From assembly GCA_033808805.1 (NCBI GenBank), contig JAPXMY010000001.1, forward strand, positions 248,001-312,000: a stretch of DNA of 64,000 nt. Reading direction: 5' to 3'. The notes under the pieces are model-generated. The model did not search any database and had not been told where the DNA came from. It worked only from the letters and a program-made list of their open reading frames with translations. Each line of letters opens with the position of its first letter. Within the stretch, counting starts at the first letter, position 1. This DNA comes from UBA1783 sp033808805 (GTDB lineage: Bacteria > Bacillota_I > Bacilli_A > Erysipelotrichales > Erysipelotrichaceae). Shown piece by piece: positions 26,938 through 35,408 of the stretch. A program made the translations under genes and the position numbers.

Positions 26938-28221
26938 ATGTTGGACATGAATTTTATTAGAAATAACCCTGAACTGGTAAAAGAAAATATAAAAAGGAAG
27001 TTTCAGGACGACAAATTGCCTTTAGTTGATGAAATTATTGAATTAGATAAACAATATAGAAGTTATAAGGTAATGGATGATGAATTAAGAAGCCAAAGAA
27101 ATCAATTGTCAAAGCAGATAGGTGTATTACTTGGACAAGGGAAAAAAGAAGAAGCTAAAGAAACAAGAGAAAAAGTTTTAGAAATCGCCAGCCAATTAAA
27201 AGAGAATGAGGACAAAGAAGAAGCGCTTTATGAAAAAGTAAATCAAATTCAGATGATGATTCCAAATATGGTTGCTGATGATGTTCCTTTGGGAAAAAAT
27301 GATGAAGAAAATGTCGAAGGAGCCCGATTTGGGGAAGCAAAAGTTCCTGAATACGAAATTCCTTATCATTCAGAAATTATGGCTAGTTTTGATGGTTTAG
27401 ATAAAGAAGCAGCAGGAAGAGTGTCAGGCTCTGGCTTTTATTATTTTATGGGCGATATTGCCAGGTTGCATTCAGCTGTATTGGCATATGCTAGAGACTT
27501 CATGATTGATAAAGGGTTTGTTTATTGCATTCCTCCATTTATGATAAGGGGAAGCGCAGTAGATGGTGTAATGTCTTTTGCAGAAAAAGAAGGAATGATG
27601 TATAAGATTGAGGGAGAAGATTTATACTTGATTGGAACTTCAGAACACTCTATGATTGCAAAATTTAAAGATCAGATACTGAAAGAAGAGCAATTACCTA
27701 TCACTATGACTTCTTATTCTCCTTGTTTTAGAAAGGAAGTAGGCGCTCACGGAATTGAAGAAAGAGGGGTTTATAGAGTTCATCAATTTGAAAAACAAGA
27801 AATGATTGTCATCTGTAAACCTGAAGAAAGTGATGTGTGGTATGAAAAAATGTGGATGTATTCTGTTGAACTTTTACAAACATTAGACATACCAGCAAGA
27901 CAGCTTGTCTGTTGTACAGGTGATTTAGCAGATTTAAAATACAGAAGCTGTGATATTGAAGCCTGGTCTCCAAGGCAACAAAAATTCTTTGAAGTCTGTT
28001 CTTGTTCAAATCTGACTGATGCCCAGGCTAGAAGATTGGGAATCAGAGTTCAAGGAAAAGATGACAAATACTTTGCCCACACTTTAAATAATACAGTTGT
28101 AGCTACTCCAAGAATGCTAATTGCTTTTTTAGAGAACAACTTGAACGAAGACGGTTCTATAAATGTCCCAAAGGTCTTACAGCCTTATATGGGTGGAAAA
28201 GAGATTGTGCTTCCAAAATAA
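26938..28221 (+). CDS. serS: Seryl-tRNA synthetase
   Basis: 427 residues. An N-terminal coiled-coil arm at about 30-105 binds the tRNA long arm. The class II core has motif 2 (SPCFRKEVGAHG) and motif 3 (NNTVVATPRMLIAFLENN). It charges tRNA-Ser with serine. The ATG follows AGGAGG, and expression is governed by the T-box leader. Confidence 0.98.
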   Translation: MLDMNFIRNNPELVKENIKRKFQDDKLPLVDEIIELDKQYRSYKVMDDELRSQRNQLSKQIGVLLGQGKKEEAKETREKVLEIASQLKENEDKEEALYEKVNQIQMMIPNMVADDVPLGKNDEENVEGARFGEAKVPEYEIPYHSEIMASFDGLDKEAAGRVSGSGFYYFMGDIARLHSAVLAYARDFMIDKGFVYCIPPFMIRGSAVDGVMSFAEKEGMMYKIEGEDLYLIGTSEHSMIAKFKDQILKEEQLPITMTSYSPCFRKEVGAHGIEERGVYRVHQFEKQEMIVICKPEESDVWYEKMWMYSVELLQTLDIPARQLVCCTGDLADLKYRSCDIEAWSPRQQKFFEVCSCSNLTDAQARRLGIRVQGKDDKYFAHTLNNTVVATPRMLIAFLENNLNEDGSINVPKVLQPYMGGKEIVLPK

Positions 28222-28236
28222 AACTATCTAAACAAA

Positions 28237-28260
28237 GAAAACGACTTAGCGGTCGTTTTT
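28237..28260 (+). terminator. Terminator of serS
   Basis: AAAACGAC and GTCGTTTT form an 8-bp stem around a 6-nt loop and run into T. It ends one base before the first parS site. Confidence 0.8.
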
Positions 28261-28261
28261 A

Positions 28262-28277
28262 TGTTTCACGTGAAACA
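28262..28277. promoter_or_regulatory. parS: parS site 1
   Basis: The perfect 16-bp palindrome TGTTTCACGTGAAACA is identical to the consensus parS bound by chromosomal ParB/Spo0J. It lies about 10 kb from oriC, where parS sites cluster. It overlaps the position of the -35 element for an extended -10 (TGTTATACT, hexamer 28287-28292) that probably serves the gene behind it. Confidence 0.95.
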
Positions 28278-28312
28278 TTTTGGTGTTATACTCATAACTG
28301 AGGTGCAAGATC

Positions 28313-29709
28313 ATGAAAAAAGCATTAAAACTCATATTATTAACAATCATTCTTTTGCTTGTTGTTTTTTTGGATATAACAGGTTGGAAAAAATAAACGA
28401 AAGAAATAAATATGTAAGTGAAATCAGCGTTTTGATTGATTATGATGAAAATAAAGCAGAAGATTATTTTAATTATCATAAAATACACCCATCTTTTGAG
28501 ATAGATAGGGTTGTAGCTGAAGTTAACGACAGAAACGAAGAAATATTATACTATGACAGTTTTTTTGACTTGATAAAACAGCCAAATAGATTCGAGTGTA
28601 TTGTTTATTTTTTCGAAAATAAAGAAGCGTCAATTAATGATGTAATCGTCATTAGCAATAAGCAGCTTTTAGATATAGAATATGATGCAGTTTTGATGGA
28701 ATACCTTCATTTGGATATGGATGGAGCAACGACCAGAAAGTGTGTTGAATATTCGAAAAAGTATGTTGAAGCCAAAACAGAAGATGTAATTATTTTAAGC
28801 AATAAACAGTTATTAGACATGGAATATGACGAATTGCTGTTAGAGTATCTCTATTTAGATATTGACGGAACATCAATCAGAAAGTGTGTTGAATATTCAA
28901 AAAAATATGACGAAATTGAAACAGAAGATGTAGTTCATATTGTTAGCCTGGGTTTAGAAGAAATAATACCCTCTGAACAGTTTTTAAGTTTGATCTATAC
29001 CGATTTCTTTATGCCAACCAGAGTACAAAGGTATCTTGAACTATATCAGAACAATTTAAATTATACTTCAAGACAGGTCGTAGAAATTGTAAACTGTGAT
29101 GCTGATCGACAGTTTTATACAAATGTTGAACCTTCTGATCTATCTAAAGGAACGCTGGTAATAAATAACAAGTTCAATTATTTGGAAAGCGATTATGTGC
29201 CAGCCAATTTGGTGGTTGTTGACGAAAAATATAGCAGCTATGGCGCCAGAATGGAAAAGAACGCCTATGAAGCCTTTGTAGAAATGTGTGATGCAGCAAG
29301 AGAAGACTTGTTGGAAATTAGAATAAACGGAGATAATGGTTATAGGAGTTATGATTATCAAAACGAAATATATGATTACTGCATATATTTATATGGCGCA
29401 AACGGAGCTGATTTCTTCGGCGCCAGAGCCGGTTACAGTGAACATCAAACAGGATTAGCTGTTGATATAGTAATTTACCCTTTAAACGGCAATAGCACCT
29501 ATTCTTATTATAGAATGTATCAGTGGGCAATGGAAAATTGTTGGGATTACGGCTTTATTTATAGATATCAGGGCGGAAAAGAACACTTGACGGGATACAT
29601 GCAGGAAGACTGGCACTATAGATATGTGGGAAAAGAGGTTGCGTTGTTCATCAAAGAACATAATATAACCTTTGATGAATATTACACTTACTTTGTCAAG
29701 GGATACTGA
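28313..29709 (+). CDS. VanY-like D,D-carboxypeptidase, copy 1, with frame break at a T7 run
   Basis: The C-terminal 180 residues are an M15B (VanY) metallopeptidase: GYRSYDYQ, SEHQTGLAVDI with zinc ligands, and WHYRYVG. An N-terminal region of about 250 residues holds a duplicated 48-residue unit. The ATG at 28313 has GAGGTG upstream and opens a clear signal peptide (MKKALKLILLTIILLLVVFL), but that frame stops after 28 codons. The body continues in the -1 frame from the seven T at 28365-28371 (FGYNRLEKINERN), exactly where copy 2 aligns. A longer frame starting at 28261 would translate the parS site and is not a natural start. The gene trims D-Ala from cell-wall peptides if expressed. Confidence 0.8.
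28654..28941 (+). repeat. Tandem 144-nt duplication inside vanY copy 1
   Basis: Two adjacent 144-nt units (28654-28797 and 28798-28941) encode 48-residue repeats that begin SNKQLLDIEYD and SNKQLLDMEYD and both contain RKCVEYSKKY. Copy 2 of the gene has a single unit at the same place. The period is a multiple of three, so the frame is kept. Confidence 0.9.
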
Positions 29710-29725
29710 TGTTTCACGTGAAACA
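29710..29725. promoter_or_regulatory. parS: parS site 2
   Basis: A second perfect TGTTTCACGTGAAACA begins on the base after the TGA stop of vanY copy 1, 1448 nt from site 1. Confidence 0.95.
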
Positions 29726-29757
29726 TTTTAATTAACAATTGCTAAAGGGGTGAGAAG

Positions 29758-31014
29758 GTGATTAAAAAAGTATTTAAATACACATTGCTAGTAATTTGTA
29801 TTTTAGTTTTGGTCTATTTCGGTTATAACAAAATAGAAGAAAAAAACAAAAGAAACCTTTTTATCAACAATATCATCGTTATAGAAGGATATAACGAGGA
29901 AAGAATAGAAGACTATTTTAATTACTATAAAATTCATCCTTCTTTTGAAATAGAAAGAATTGTAGTCGAAGTAAATAAAAGCGATGATAAAGTAGTATAT
30001 TATGACAGTTTTATAGATTTGGTTAAACAGCCTAATCTATTTGAGTGCTTAAAGTACCTTTTTAAAAACAAAGAAGCGTCAATTAACGATGTGACTGTTT
30101 TAAGCAATAAGCAACTGTTAGATATAACATATGATGATGTGTTGGCTCGATATATTCATTTAGAAATAGATGGAGCAACAATCAGAAAATGTGTTGGCTA
30201 TTCCAAAAAATATAGTGAAATAGAACCAAATGATGTAATTTGCATTATAAACTTTGGATTGGAAGATATAGAACCTTCAAAACAGCTGTTGGATTTAATT
30301 TATGCTGATTTCTTTATACCTGCAAGAGTAGAAAGATATTTGAAGCTATATCAGGAAAATAGTGATTATACTCCAAGGCAGGTTGTAGAAATTGTAAATT
30401 GTGATGCTGATCGACCTTTTTATACAGATGTTGAACCTTCGGATTTATCGAAGGGAATATTGGTAATTAATAATAAATATCATTATTTGGAAAGTGATTA
30501 TGTTCCTGCCAATTTGGTAGTTGTTGATAAAAAATATAGCAGCTATGGTGCCAGAATGGAAAAAGAAGCATATGAAGCCTTTGTAGAAATGTGTGAAGCA
30601 GCAAGAAAAGAGTTGCTAGAGATAAAAATACAGGGAGACAATGGTTATAGAAGTTATGATCTCCAGAAAGCAATTTACAATTACAAAAAAAGCACCTATG
30701 GCACAGCAATTGCAGACTCGCGAGGCGCCAGAGCTGGTCACAGCGAACACCAGACAGGATTAGCTGTTGATATAGAAATCTATCCTTTAGAGGGGAATAC
30801 AACATATTCTTATTACAATATGTTTGAATGGTCAAAGGAAAATTGTTGGTATTATGGCTTTATTTACAGGTATCAAGCTGGAAAAGAGCATCTGACTGGA
30901 TATAACAGAGAAAATTGGCATTATAGATATGTTGGAAAAGAGGTTGCTATGTTTATTAAGGAGCACGATATAACCTTTGATGAATATTACACATATTTTA
31001 TTAAAGGATATTAA
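29758..31014 (+). CDS. VanY-like D,D-carboxypeptidase, copy 2
   Basis: 418 residues, GTG start with AAAGGGGTG upstream. An N-terminal membrane helix (about 5-22, probably an anchor or signal) is followed by an uncharacterised region of about 210 residues and the M15B domain: GYRSYDLQ, the zinc motif SEHQTGLAVDIEIYP and WHYRYVG. It is intact and closely similar to copy 1 apart from lacking one 48-residue unit. VanY-type enzymes remove the terminal D-Ala of muropeptides. No vancomycin-resistance ligase genes are nearby, so a housekeeping wall role is likelier than resistance. Confidence 0.9.
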   Translation: MIKKVFKYTLLVICILVLVYFGYNKIEEKNKRNLFINNIIVIEGYNEERIEDYFNYYKIHPSFEIERIVVEVNKSDDKVVYYDSFIDLVKQPNLFECLKYLFKNKEASINDVTVLSNKQLLDITYDDVLARYIHLEIDGATIRKCVGYSKKYSEIEPNDVICIINFGLEDIEPSKQLLDLIYADFFIPARVERYLKLYQENSDYTPRQVVEIVNCDADRPFYTDVEPSDLSKGILVINNKYHYLESDYVPANLVVVDKKYSSYGARMEKEAYEAFVEMCEAARKELLEIKIQGDNGYRSYDLQKAIYNYKKSTYGTAIADSRGARAGHSEHQTGLAVDIEIYPLEGNTTYSYYNMFEWSKENCWYYGFIYRYQAGKEHLTGYNRENWHYRYVGKEVAMFIKEHDITFDEYYTYFIKGY

Positions 31015-31030
31015 TGTTTCACGTGAAACA
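31015..31030. promoter_or_regulatory. parS: parS site 3
   Basis: A third perfect TGTTTCACGTGAAACA begins on the base after the TAA stop of vanY copy 2, 1305 nt from site 2. Each vanY copy is thus bounded by parS on both sides. Confidence 0.95.
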
Positions 31031-31050
31031 TTAATAAAAGCAATTAAACA

Positions 31051-31078
31051 TTGAAAATAAGCGTAAATTTAGTATAAT
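31051..31078 (+). promoter_or_regulatory. Promoter of the SRP RNA gene
   Basis: TTGAAA (31051-31056), 16-nt spacer, TATAAT (31073-31078). The predicted start falls at about 31085, exactly the first paired base of the SRP RNA. Confidence 0.75.
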
Positions 31079-31084
31079 ATAGGT

Positions 31085-31160
31085 GGTACAACATGTCAGA
31101 CTTTAATTTGGTCAGGTCAGGAATGAAGCAGCCACGTAAGCGAGATGTGTGTGTACCTTT
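31085..31160 (+). ncRNA. ffs: Signal recognition particle RNA, small bacterial type (4.5S-like)
   Basis: The universally conserved domain IV is plain: GGTCAGGTCAGGAATGAAGC followed by AGCC, with the GGAA tetraloop closed by an A-U pair and the asymmetric A-rich loop. The 5' end GGTACAACATGTC pairs with the 3' end GATGTGTGTGTACC, and a T-run follows at 31158. The length of about 75 nt makes it a single hairpin without the Alu domain. The RNA binds Ffh for co-translational targeting. Confidence 0.9.
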
Positions 31161-31179
31161 TTCTTTACAGGAGTTTAAA

Positions 31180-31644
31180 ATGGACAAGAAACGTTATATG
31201 AGAGAGGCTATAAAAGAGGCTGAAAAAGCGTTAGAAAAAAACGAAGTCCCGATTGGCGCTGTCGTAGTTTTCAATGATGAAATTATTGGCAGAGGGCATA
31301 ACTGCAGAGAAAACGAAAACTCTGTAGTGGGTCATGCTGAAATAATAGCGATTGAGCAGGCTTGCAAAACTCTTAGCAGTTGGAAACTTGATAACTGTTC
31401 CATTTTTGTTACAGTTGAACCTTGTCCAATGTGTGCTGGAGCAATTATGCAGTCAAGGATGGCTAATGTTTACTATGGAGCAAAAGATGAAAAATCAGGT
31501 TCTTTTGGATCAGTTTTTGATTTGACGACTATTCAAGGTTTTGCTCACTATCCAAATATAAGAAAGCAGATTATGGAAAAGGAGTGCTCTGATTTAGTGC
31601 AATCATTTTTTAAAAACATAAGAGCTAAGCAACAAAAAGACTAG
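31180..31644 (+). CDS. tadA: tRNA-specific adenosine deaminase
   Basis: 154 residues from the ATG at 31180, which has AGGAG at 7 nt; the frame stays open upstream only because it runs through the SRP RNA. Zinc ligands are in HAEIIAI and PCPMCAGA. It converts A34 of tRNA-Arg to inosine. It follows the SRP RNA gene by about 20 nt, a common Firmicute arrangement, and precedes dnaX. Confidence 0.95.
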   Translation: MDKKRYMREAIKEAEKALEKNEVPIGAVVVFNDEIIGRGHNCRENENSVVGHAEIIAIEQACKTLSSWKLDNCSIFVTVEPCPMCAGAIMQSRMANVYYGAKDEKSGSFGSVFDLTTIQGFAHYPNIRKQIMEKECSDLVQSFFKNIRAKQQKD

Positions 31645-31681
31645 TTATTATAGTATAATATAGGTACAAAAGAGGTAAGTT

Positions 31682-33295
31682 ATGGCATATTTAGCATTAT
31701 ATCGAAAATATAGACCAAAAAACTTTGATGAAGTGTTTGGTCAGCAGCATATCGTGGAAACATTGAAAAACGCGGTAAAATACAACAAGTTGGCTCATGC
31801 TTATCTTTTTTGTGGTCCAAGAGGAACGGGGAAAACAACGGTAGCTAAAATTTTGGCAAAGATGGTTAATTGTGAAGCGGAAACAGAAAGGCCTTGCTGT
31901 ATTTGCCCTAGTTGTGTGGACATTCAGGAATCCGGACATCCAGATGTTGTAGAAATGGATGCTGCATCTAATAACGGCGTTGATGAAGCTAGAGAACTGG
32001 TTGAAAAAGTCAAATATGCTCCTATGAGCGGGAAATATAAAGTCTACATAATAGATGAAGTGCATATGATGACAACTGGAGCGTTCAATGCCCTGTTAAA
32101 AACAATTGAAGAACCGCCTTCATTCTGTATTTTTGTTTTAGCAACTACTGAACCCCATAAGATTCCGTCAACTATTATTTCACGTTGCCAACGTTTTGAC
32201 TTTAAAAAGCTGAGTAAAAAAGTAATTCAAAGCAATCTGGCACAAGTGTGTGAAAAAGAAAGTATCAATTGTTCAAAAGAAGCTAACGCTTTAATTGCTG
32301 ATCTGGCAGAAGGCGGAATGAGAGATGCTTTAAGCATTTTAGACCAGTGTATTGCCTATGCTCAGGACGATATTACTCTGCAAGATGTCAGTGATGTTTA
32401 TGGTGTAGCTACTACGGCAGATAAAATCGAATTATATCAGCTTATTCATGAAAAGAATGTAACTCAATTGATAGAAAAATTGTCGGAGATTGAAACAAAG
32501 GGAATTGATATTAGAAGGTTGACAACAGATTTGATTAATATTGCCAAGGAGGCGGTAGTTTATATTTATAGCGAAAATATGGACACCTTAGCTATCCTGA
32601 GCAGAGAAAATGCAGAAAGAATGGCAGCCATGTTTGATTCAAACACTTTATTAAAATATATTGACTGCCTGATTGATACGTTATCAAAATATCGCGATGC
32701 AACAAATACCCTAACCTATTTAGAAGTTTGTCTTTTGAAGATGGTTGAATATAAAGAGGAAGAGTTAAAAGAACCAGTTATCATTGAGAAAAAAGAAGTA
32801 GTAACGGAAACCGCAAAACCTATGGCTGTTGAAAAAAAGTCATATACTGATGAACAGTACTACCAGATGCTTTTAAAGTCCACTAAAAAGATTAAAGAAG
32901 TCGATGCCAAAATAATAGGAAGTATTTTTATTGATAATTTCTTTGGAAAAGAAAGACAGCTGCTGGATTTGGTAAAAGAAGCTGAAATAATGGCCTCAAG
33001 TAAAACGAATATGATATTAACCGTTGACAGTCGAACGGATGCTAATTTTGTCAACAATAAAGAAAATAACCTAATATTAGAAAATATGATGGAAAAATAT
33101 CTTCCTAATAAAAAGGATATAGTATGTGTTACAAGAGAAGAAAGAGATTTCTTAATCACCTATTTTAAAAACGAAAGAAGTAAAGTCCAAAAACCAAAGA
33201 AAGAAGCTCCTGAAAGAAAAGAAGAGACTATAACCGCTGAAGACAGACTGGCTTCTCTATTTGGCAAAGATGGATATGATATTATTGGAGAATAA
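31682..33295 (+). CDS. dnaX: DNA polymerase III gamma/tau subunit
   Basis: 537 residues. AAA+ clamp-loader ATPase with Walker A GPRGTGKTT, the zinc module around CCICPSC, Walker B YIIDEVHMM and sensor ATTEPHK. The C-terminal part after about 370 is the tau region. It loads the sliding clamp and links it to the polymerase. AAGAGGT precedes the ATG. The stop is three bases from the recR start. Confidence 0.97.
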   Translation: MAYLALYRKYRPKNFDEVFGQQHIVETLKNAVKYNKLAHAYLFCGPRGTGKTTVAKILAKMVNCEAETERPCCICPSCVDIQESGHPDVVEMDAASNNGVDEARELVEKVKYAPMSGKYKVYIIDEVHMMTTGAFNALLKTIEEPPSFCIFVLATTEPHKIPSTIISRCQRFDFKKLSKKVIQSNLAQVCEKESINCSKEANALIADLAEGGMRDALSILDQCIAYAQDDITLQDVSDVYGVATTADKIELYQLIHEKNVTQLIEKLSEIETKGIDIRRLTTDLINIAKEAVVYIYSENMDTLAILSRENAERMAAMFDSNTLLKYIDCLIDTLSKYRDATNTLTYLEVCLLKMVEYKEEELKEPVIIEKKEVVTETAKPMAVEKKSYTDEQYYQMLLKSTKKIKEVDAKIIGSIFIDNFFGKERQLLDLVKEAEIMASSKTNMILTVDSRTDANFVNNKENNLILENMMEKYLPNKKDIVCVTREERDFLITYFKNERSKVQKPKKEAPERKEETITAEDRLASLFGKDGYDIIGE

Positions 33296-33298
33296 AGT

Positions 33299-33892
33299 AT
33301 GTACCCTGGCACGCTAGAAAAATTAATGGAATATTTAAGAATGCTTCCTTCTGTAGGACAAAAGACAGCTGAAAGATATGCTATGAGATTGTTAGAGCTC
33401 CCCAAGGAAGATATTGAAGCTTTTGCTAATCAACTATTGCTGGTGAAAGAAAAAATCCACAAATGTGTTATTTGTGGCAACTTAACTGAAAGAGAAAAAT
33501 GTCAAATCTGTGAAGACGGCACAAGAGATAAGGAAGTTATCTGTGTTGTACAACAAGCCAAAGATTTGATTGCGATAGAAAAAATGGGTTCATATAATGG
33601 TGTCTATCACGTATTGCATGGAGCTATCTCCCCAATTAAAGGTATTTTGCCAGAAGATTTAGACTTTCAGAATTTGTTTGATAGAATAGATGAAAATACT
33701 AAGGAAATAATTATTGCGACAAATTCCACAATGGAAGGAGATACAACAGCGTTATACATCTGCAAGATGTTAAAGTCTAATACCGATCTTACAGTGACAA
33801 GGTTGGCATCAGGATTGCCAACAGGAAGCAATCTTGATTACGCTGATGAATTAACTTTAATGCACGCCTTCAAGGGAAGAATAAAACAATAA
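33299..33892 (+). CDS. recR: Recombination protein RecR
   Basis: 197 residues: N-terminal helix-hairpin-helix (LPSVGQKTAERYAMRLL), zinc finger CVICGNLTEREKCQIC, TOPRIM domain and the C-terminal Walker-like LASGLPTGSNLDYADE. It works with RecF and RecO in gap repair. In most Firmicutes a ybaB-family gene stands between dnaX and recR; here they are adjacent. Confidence 0.97.
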   Translation: MYPGTLEKLMEYLRMLPSVGQKTAERYAMRLLELPKEDIEAFANQLLLVKEKIHKCVICGNLTEREKCQICEDGTRDKEVICVVQQAKDLIAIEKMGSYNGVYHVLHGAISPIKGILPEDLDFQNLFDRIDENTKEIIIATNSTMEGDTTALYICKMLKSNTDLTVTRLASGLPTGSNLDYADELTLMHAFKGRIKQ

Positions 33893-33902
33893 GAGGTGAA
33901 GT

Positions 33903-34817
33903 ATGGCAGCAATCGCTTATGTTACAGATGAGAAGATGATCGAATATCATCGATTGAATGGGTCCAGTTCAATAGTGTTCTGGCGCCTGTCAACAAAGAA
34001 CTTTTCTGATTTTAATATTGGTGATTTGCTGTTTTTCTTGTCTAAAGATACTGCTACTAAAACCAGAAAAGAAAAAGGGTTGCTAGGATATGGAAGGTTT
34101 ATAGGTTCTTCAACGATGACGATCGCTACAATGTGGAAAAAACATAAAGTGAAAACGGGTTATATTTCAAGAAAAGAATTGTATGAGGCAATTGATAAAA
34201 GCAAAAAAACTAAAGAAATGCCAGAAAAAATAAATTGTCTGGTATTGGATAGAGTGGTTTTCTTTAGAAACCCAATTTATTTATCAGATTTAGGTTACAA
34301 GATACCTAAAAATTTAGAGAGCTTTACTTATCTAGACAAACATGAAGGAAAACAAACTTTAAAAATATTAGAAGAAGCCAAAAGAATAGGACTTGATCTT
34401 TGGAGCTCAATTCAGGGCACAGCTGATGAAGCCAGCTTCAATCAGCAGCTAATGCAGTATAAAATTGCAACGATAATGGAGTCGTTAGGAATTGAGGATG
34501 AGATAAACAGCAAATACTATAGAAAAGTAGAAAAAAAATATAGTATTGACAACTATCTATGGATCAATAACAGGCATATTGGTTTTATTAATTTTGGTAA
34601 GCCCAACATTTTGTATTATTTATTCTATTCAAACATTAGGGACAGTAAGGACAATTATTTTAAAATGATTGGACAGTTAGTATGCCTGTCAGCAAATATC
34701 AAAGAGACTGTTGAGGAAGAAATTATAATTATTGTAGTTTCAAACAGAGAATTCAGTGATTCTCAGGTAGAGATGTTAAGTAAAATGAAAATGAGTTATT
34801 TATATGAAAAAGAATAG
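33903..34817 (+). CDS. Conserved unknown protein with possible EVE/PUA-like N-terminal domain
   Basis: 304 residues, not recognised. The N-terminal half (about 1-145) has VFWRLSTKNFSDFNIGDLLFF, LLGYGRFIG and LVLDRVVFFRNPIYL, which resembles the beta-rich EVE/PUA-like nucleic acid-binding fold; this is a pattern judgement only. The C-terminal half (about 160-304) alternates helices and strands with LWINNRHIGFINFGK and no clear catalytic motif. The gene follows recR by 10 nt and ends in a shared terminator, so it is the last gene of the dnaX-recR unit. Confidence 0.6.
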   Translation: MAAIAYVTDEKMIEYHRLNGSSSIVFWRLSTKNFSDFNIGDLLFFLSKDTATKTRKEKGLLGYGRFIGSSTMTIATMWKKHKVKTGYISRKELYEAIDKSKKTKEMPEKINCLVLDRVVFFRNPIYLSDLGYKIPKNLESFTYLDKHEGKQTLKILEEAKRIGLDLWSSIQGTADEASFNQQLMQYKIATIMESLGIEDEINSKYYRKVEKKYSIDNYLWINNRHIGFINFGKPNILYYLFYSNIRDSKDNYFKMIGQLVCLSANIKETVEEEIIIIVVSNREFSDSQVEMLSKMKMSYLYEKE

Positions 34818-34836
34818 TGGGACATACTATTCTTTT
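34807..34836. terminator. Compact bidirectional terminator overlapping two stop codons
   Basis: AAAAGAATAGT and ACTATTCTTTT form an 11-bp stem around a 7-nt loop. The TAG stops of both convergent genes lie within the stem. Confidence 0.85.
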
Positions 34837-35351
34837 GTTGAAATACATCTGACATATTTAGAAGCGTAAGAAGGCATGAACTCTATATCAGCCTTAGATA
34901 AAATTTCTTTAAACATATTCAGACCTTCATGGTCTTTTTTCATTTCATATTCAATTTCATAATCAATTAATCCGTTATAGCAGTTGATATCAAAGCATAA
35001 CTGCGCCAAATCATTTTCAACTATTGCTCGATAAGTAATTAGTTCTCCAATCAATAAAAAAGGAGGAAGTATATTGAACTTCTGAAGAGTGCTGCTGATT
35101 TCATTATCTTCATAAAAGAATCCTGTAAATTCTTTCTCATATTCCATTATTTGATTACCTGAATTTTCCTTTAAAGTGAATACTTTCTTATTTTCTTTTA
35201 CTCTGACCCTGAAAGATTGATCGCAAAAAGAGGATTTATAATAGTAGTTATGCTGCTTTGAAAACGACAAAGGACGATATAATGCAGTGATTTTATCAAA
35301 TTGCTCCTTATTTATCAGTGTTTTAAATTCTATTTCAAGTTGTTGTTTCAT
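34827..35351 (-). CDS. CYTH domain protein (YjbK-like)
   Basis: 174 residues. It begins with the ExExK motif (EIEFK) and keeps the tunnel residues RVRVKENK, TLKE and DYEIEYE of the CYTH/triphosphate tunnel metalloenzyme fold. Members hydrolyse triphosphate compounds; the true substrate is not known. It is divergent from nadK, a frequent pairing in Firmicutes. Confidence 0.88.
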   Translation of the reverse strand: MKQQLEIEFKTLINKEQFDKITALYRPLSFSKQHNYYYKSSFCDQSFRVRVKENKKVFTLKENSGNQIMEYEKEFTGFFYEDNEISSTLQKFNILPPFLLIGELITYRAIVENDLAQLCFDINCYNGLIDYEIEYEMKKDHEGLNMFKEILSKADIEFMPSYASKYVRCISTKE

Positions 35352-35408
35352 GTGGAATAAAACCTCTCAAGTATGATACAATATTACAATAGAGAAGGAA
35401 AGAATTCT

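Noticed and set aside
28261..28312. ATG at 28261 as the start of vanY copy 1
   Set aside because: It makes the parS palindrome coding, has no ribosome site and directly follows the serS terminator. The ATG at 28313 has a ribosome site and a signal peptide.
29758..31014. vanY copy 2 as part of a vancomycin resistance cluster
   Set aside because: No VanA/B-type ligase, VanH, VanX or VanRS genes are near; the neighbours are serS, parS and the SRP RNA.
31093..31179. A 29-residue N-terminal extension of TadA
   Set aside because: This stretch is the SRP RNA, with its conserved GGAA loop and paired ends. The ATG at 31180 has a ribosome site and matches the family start.
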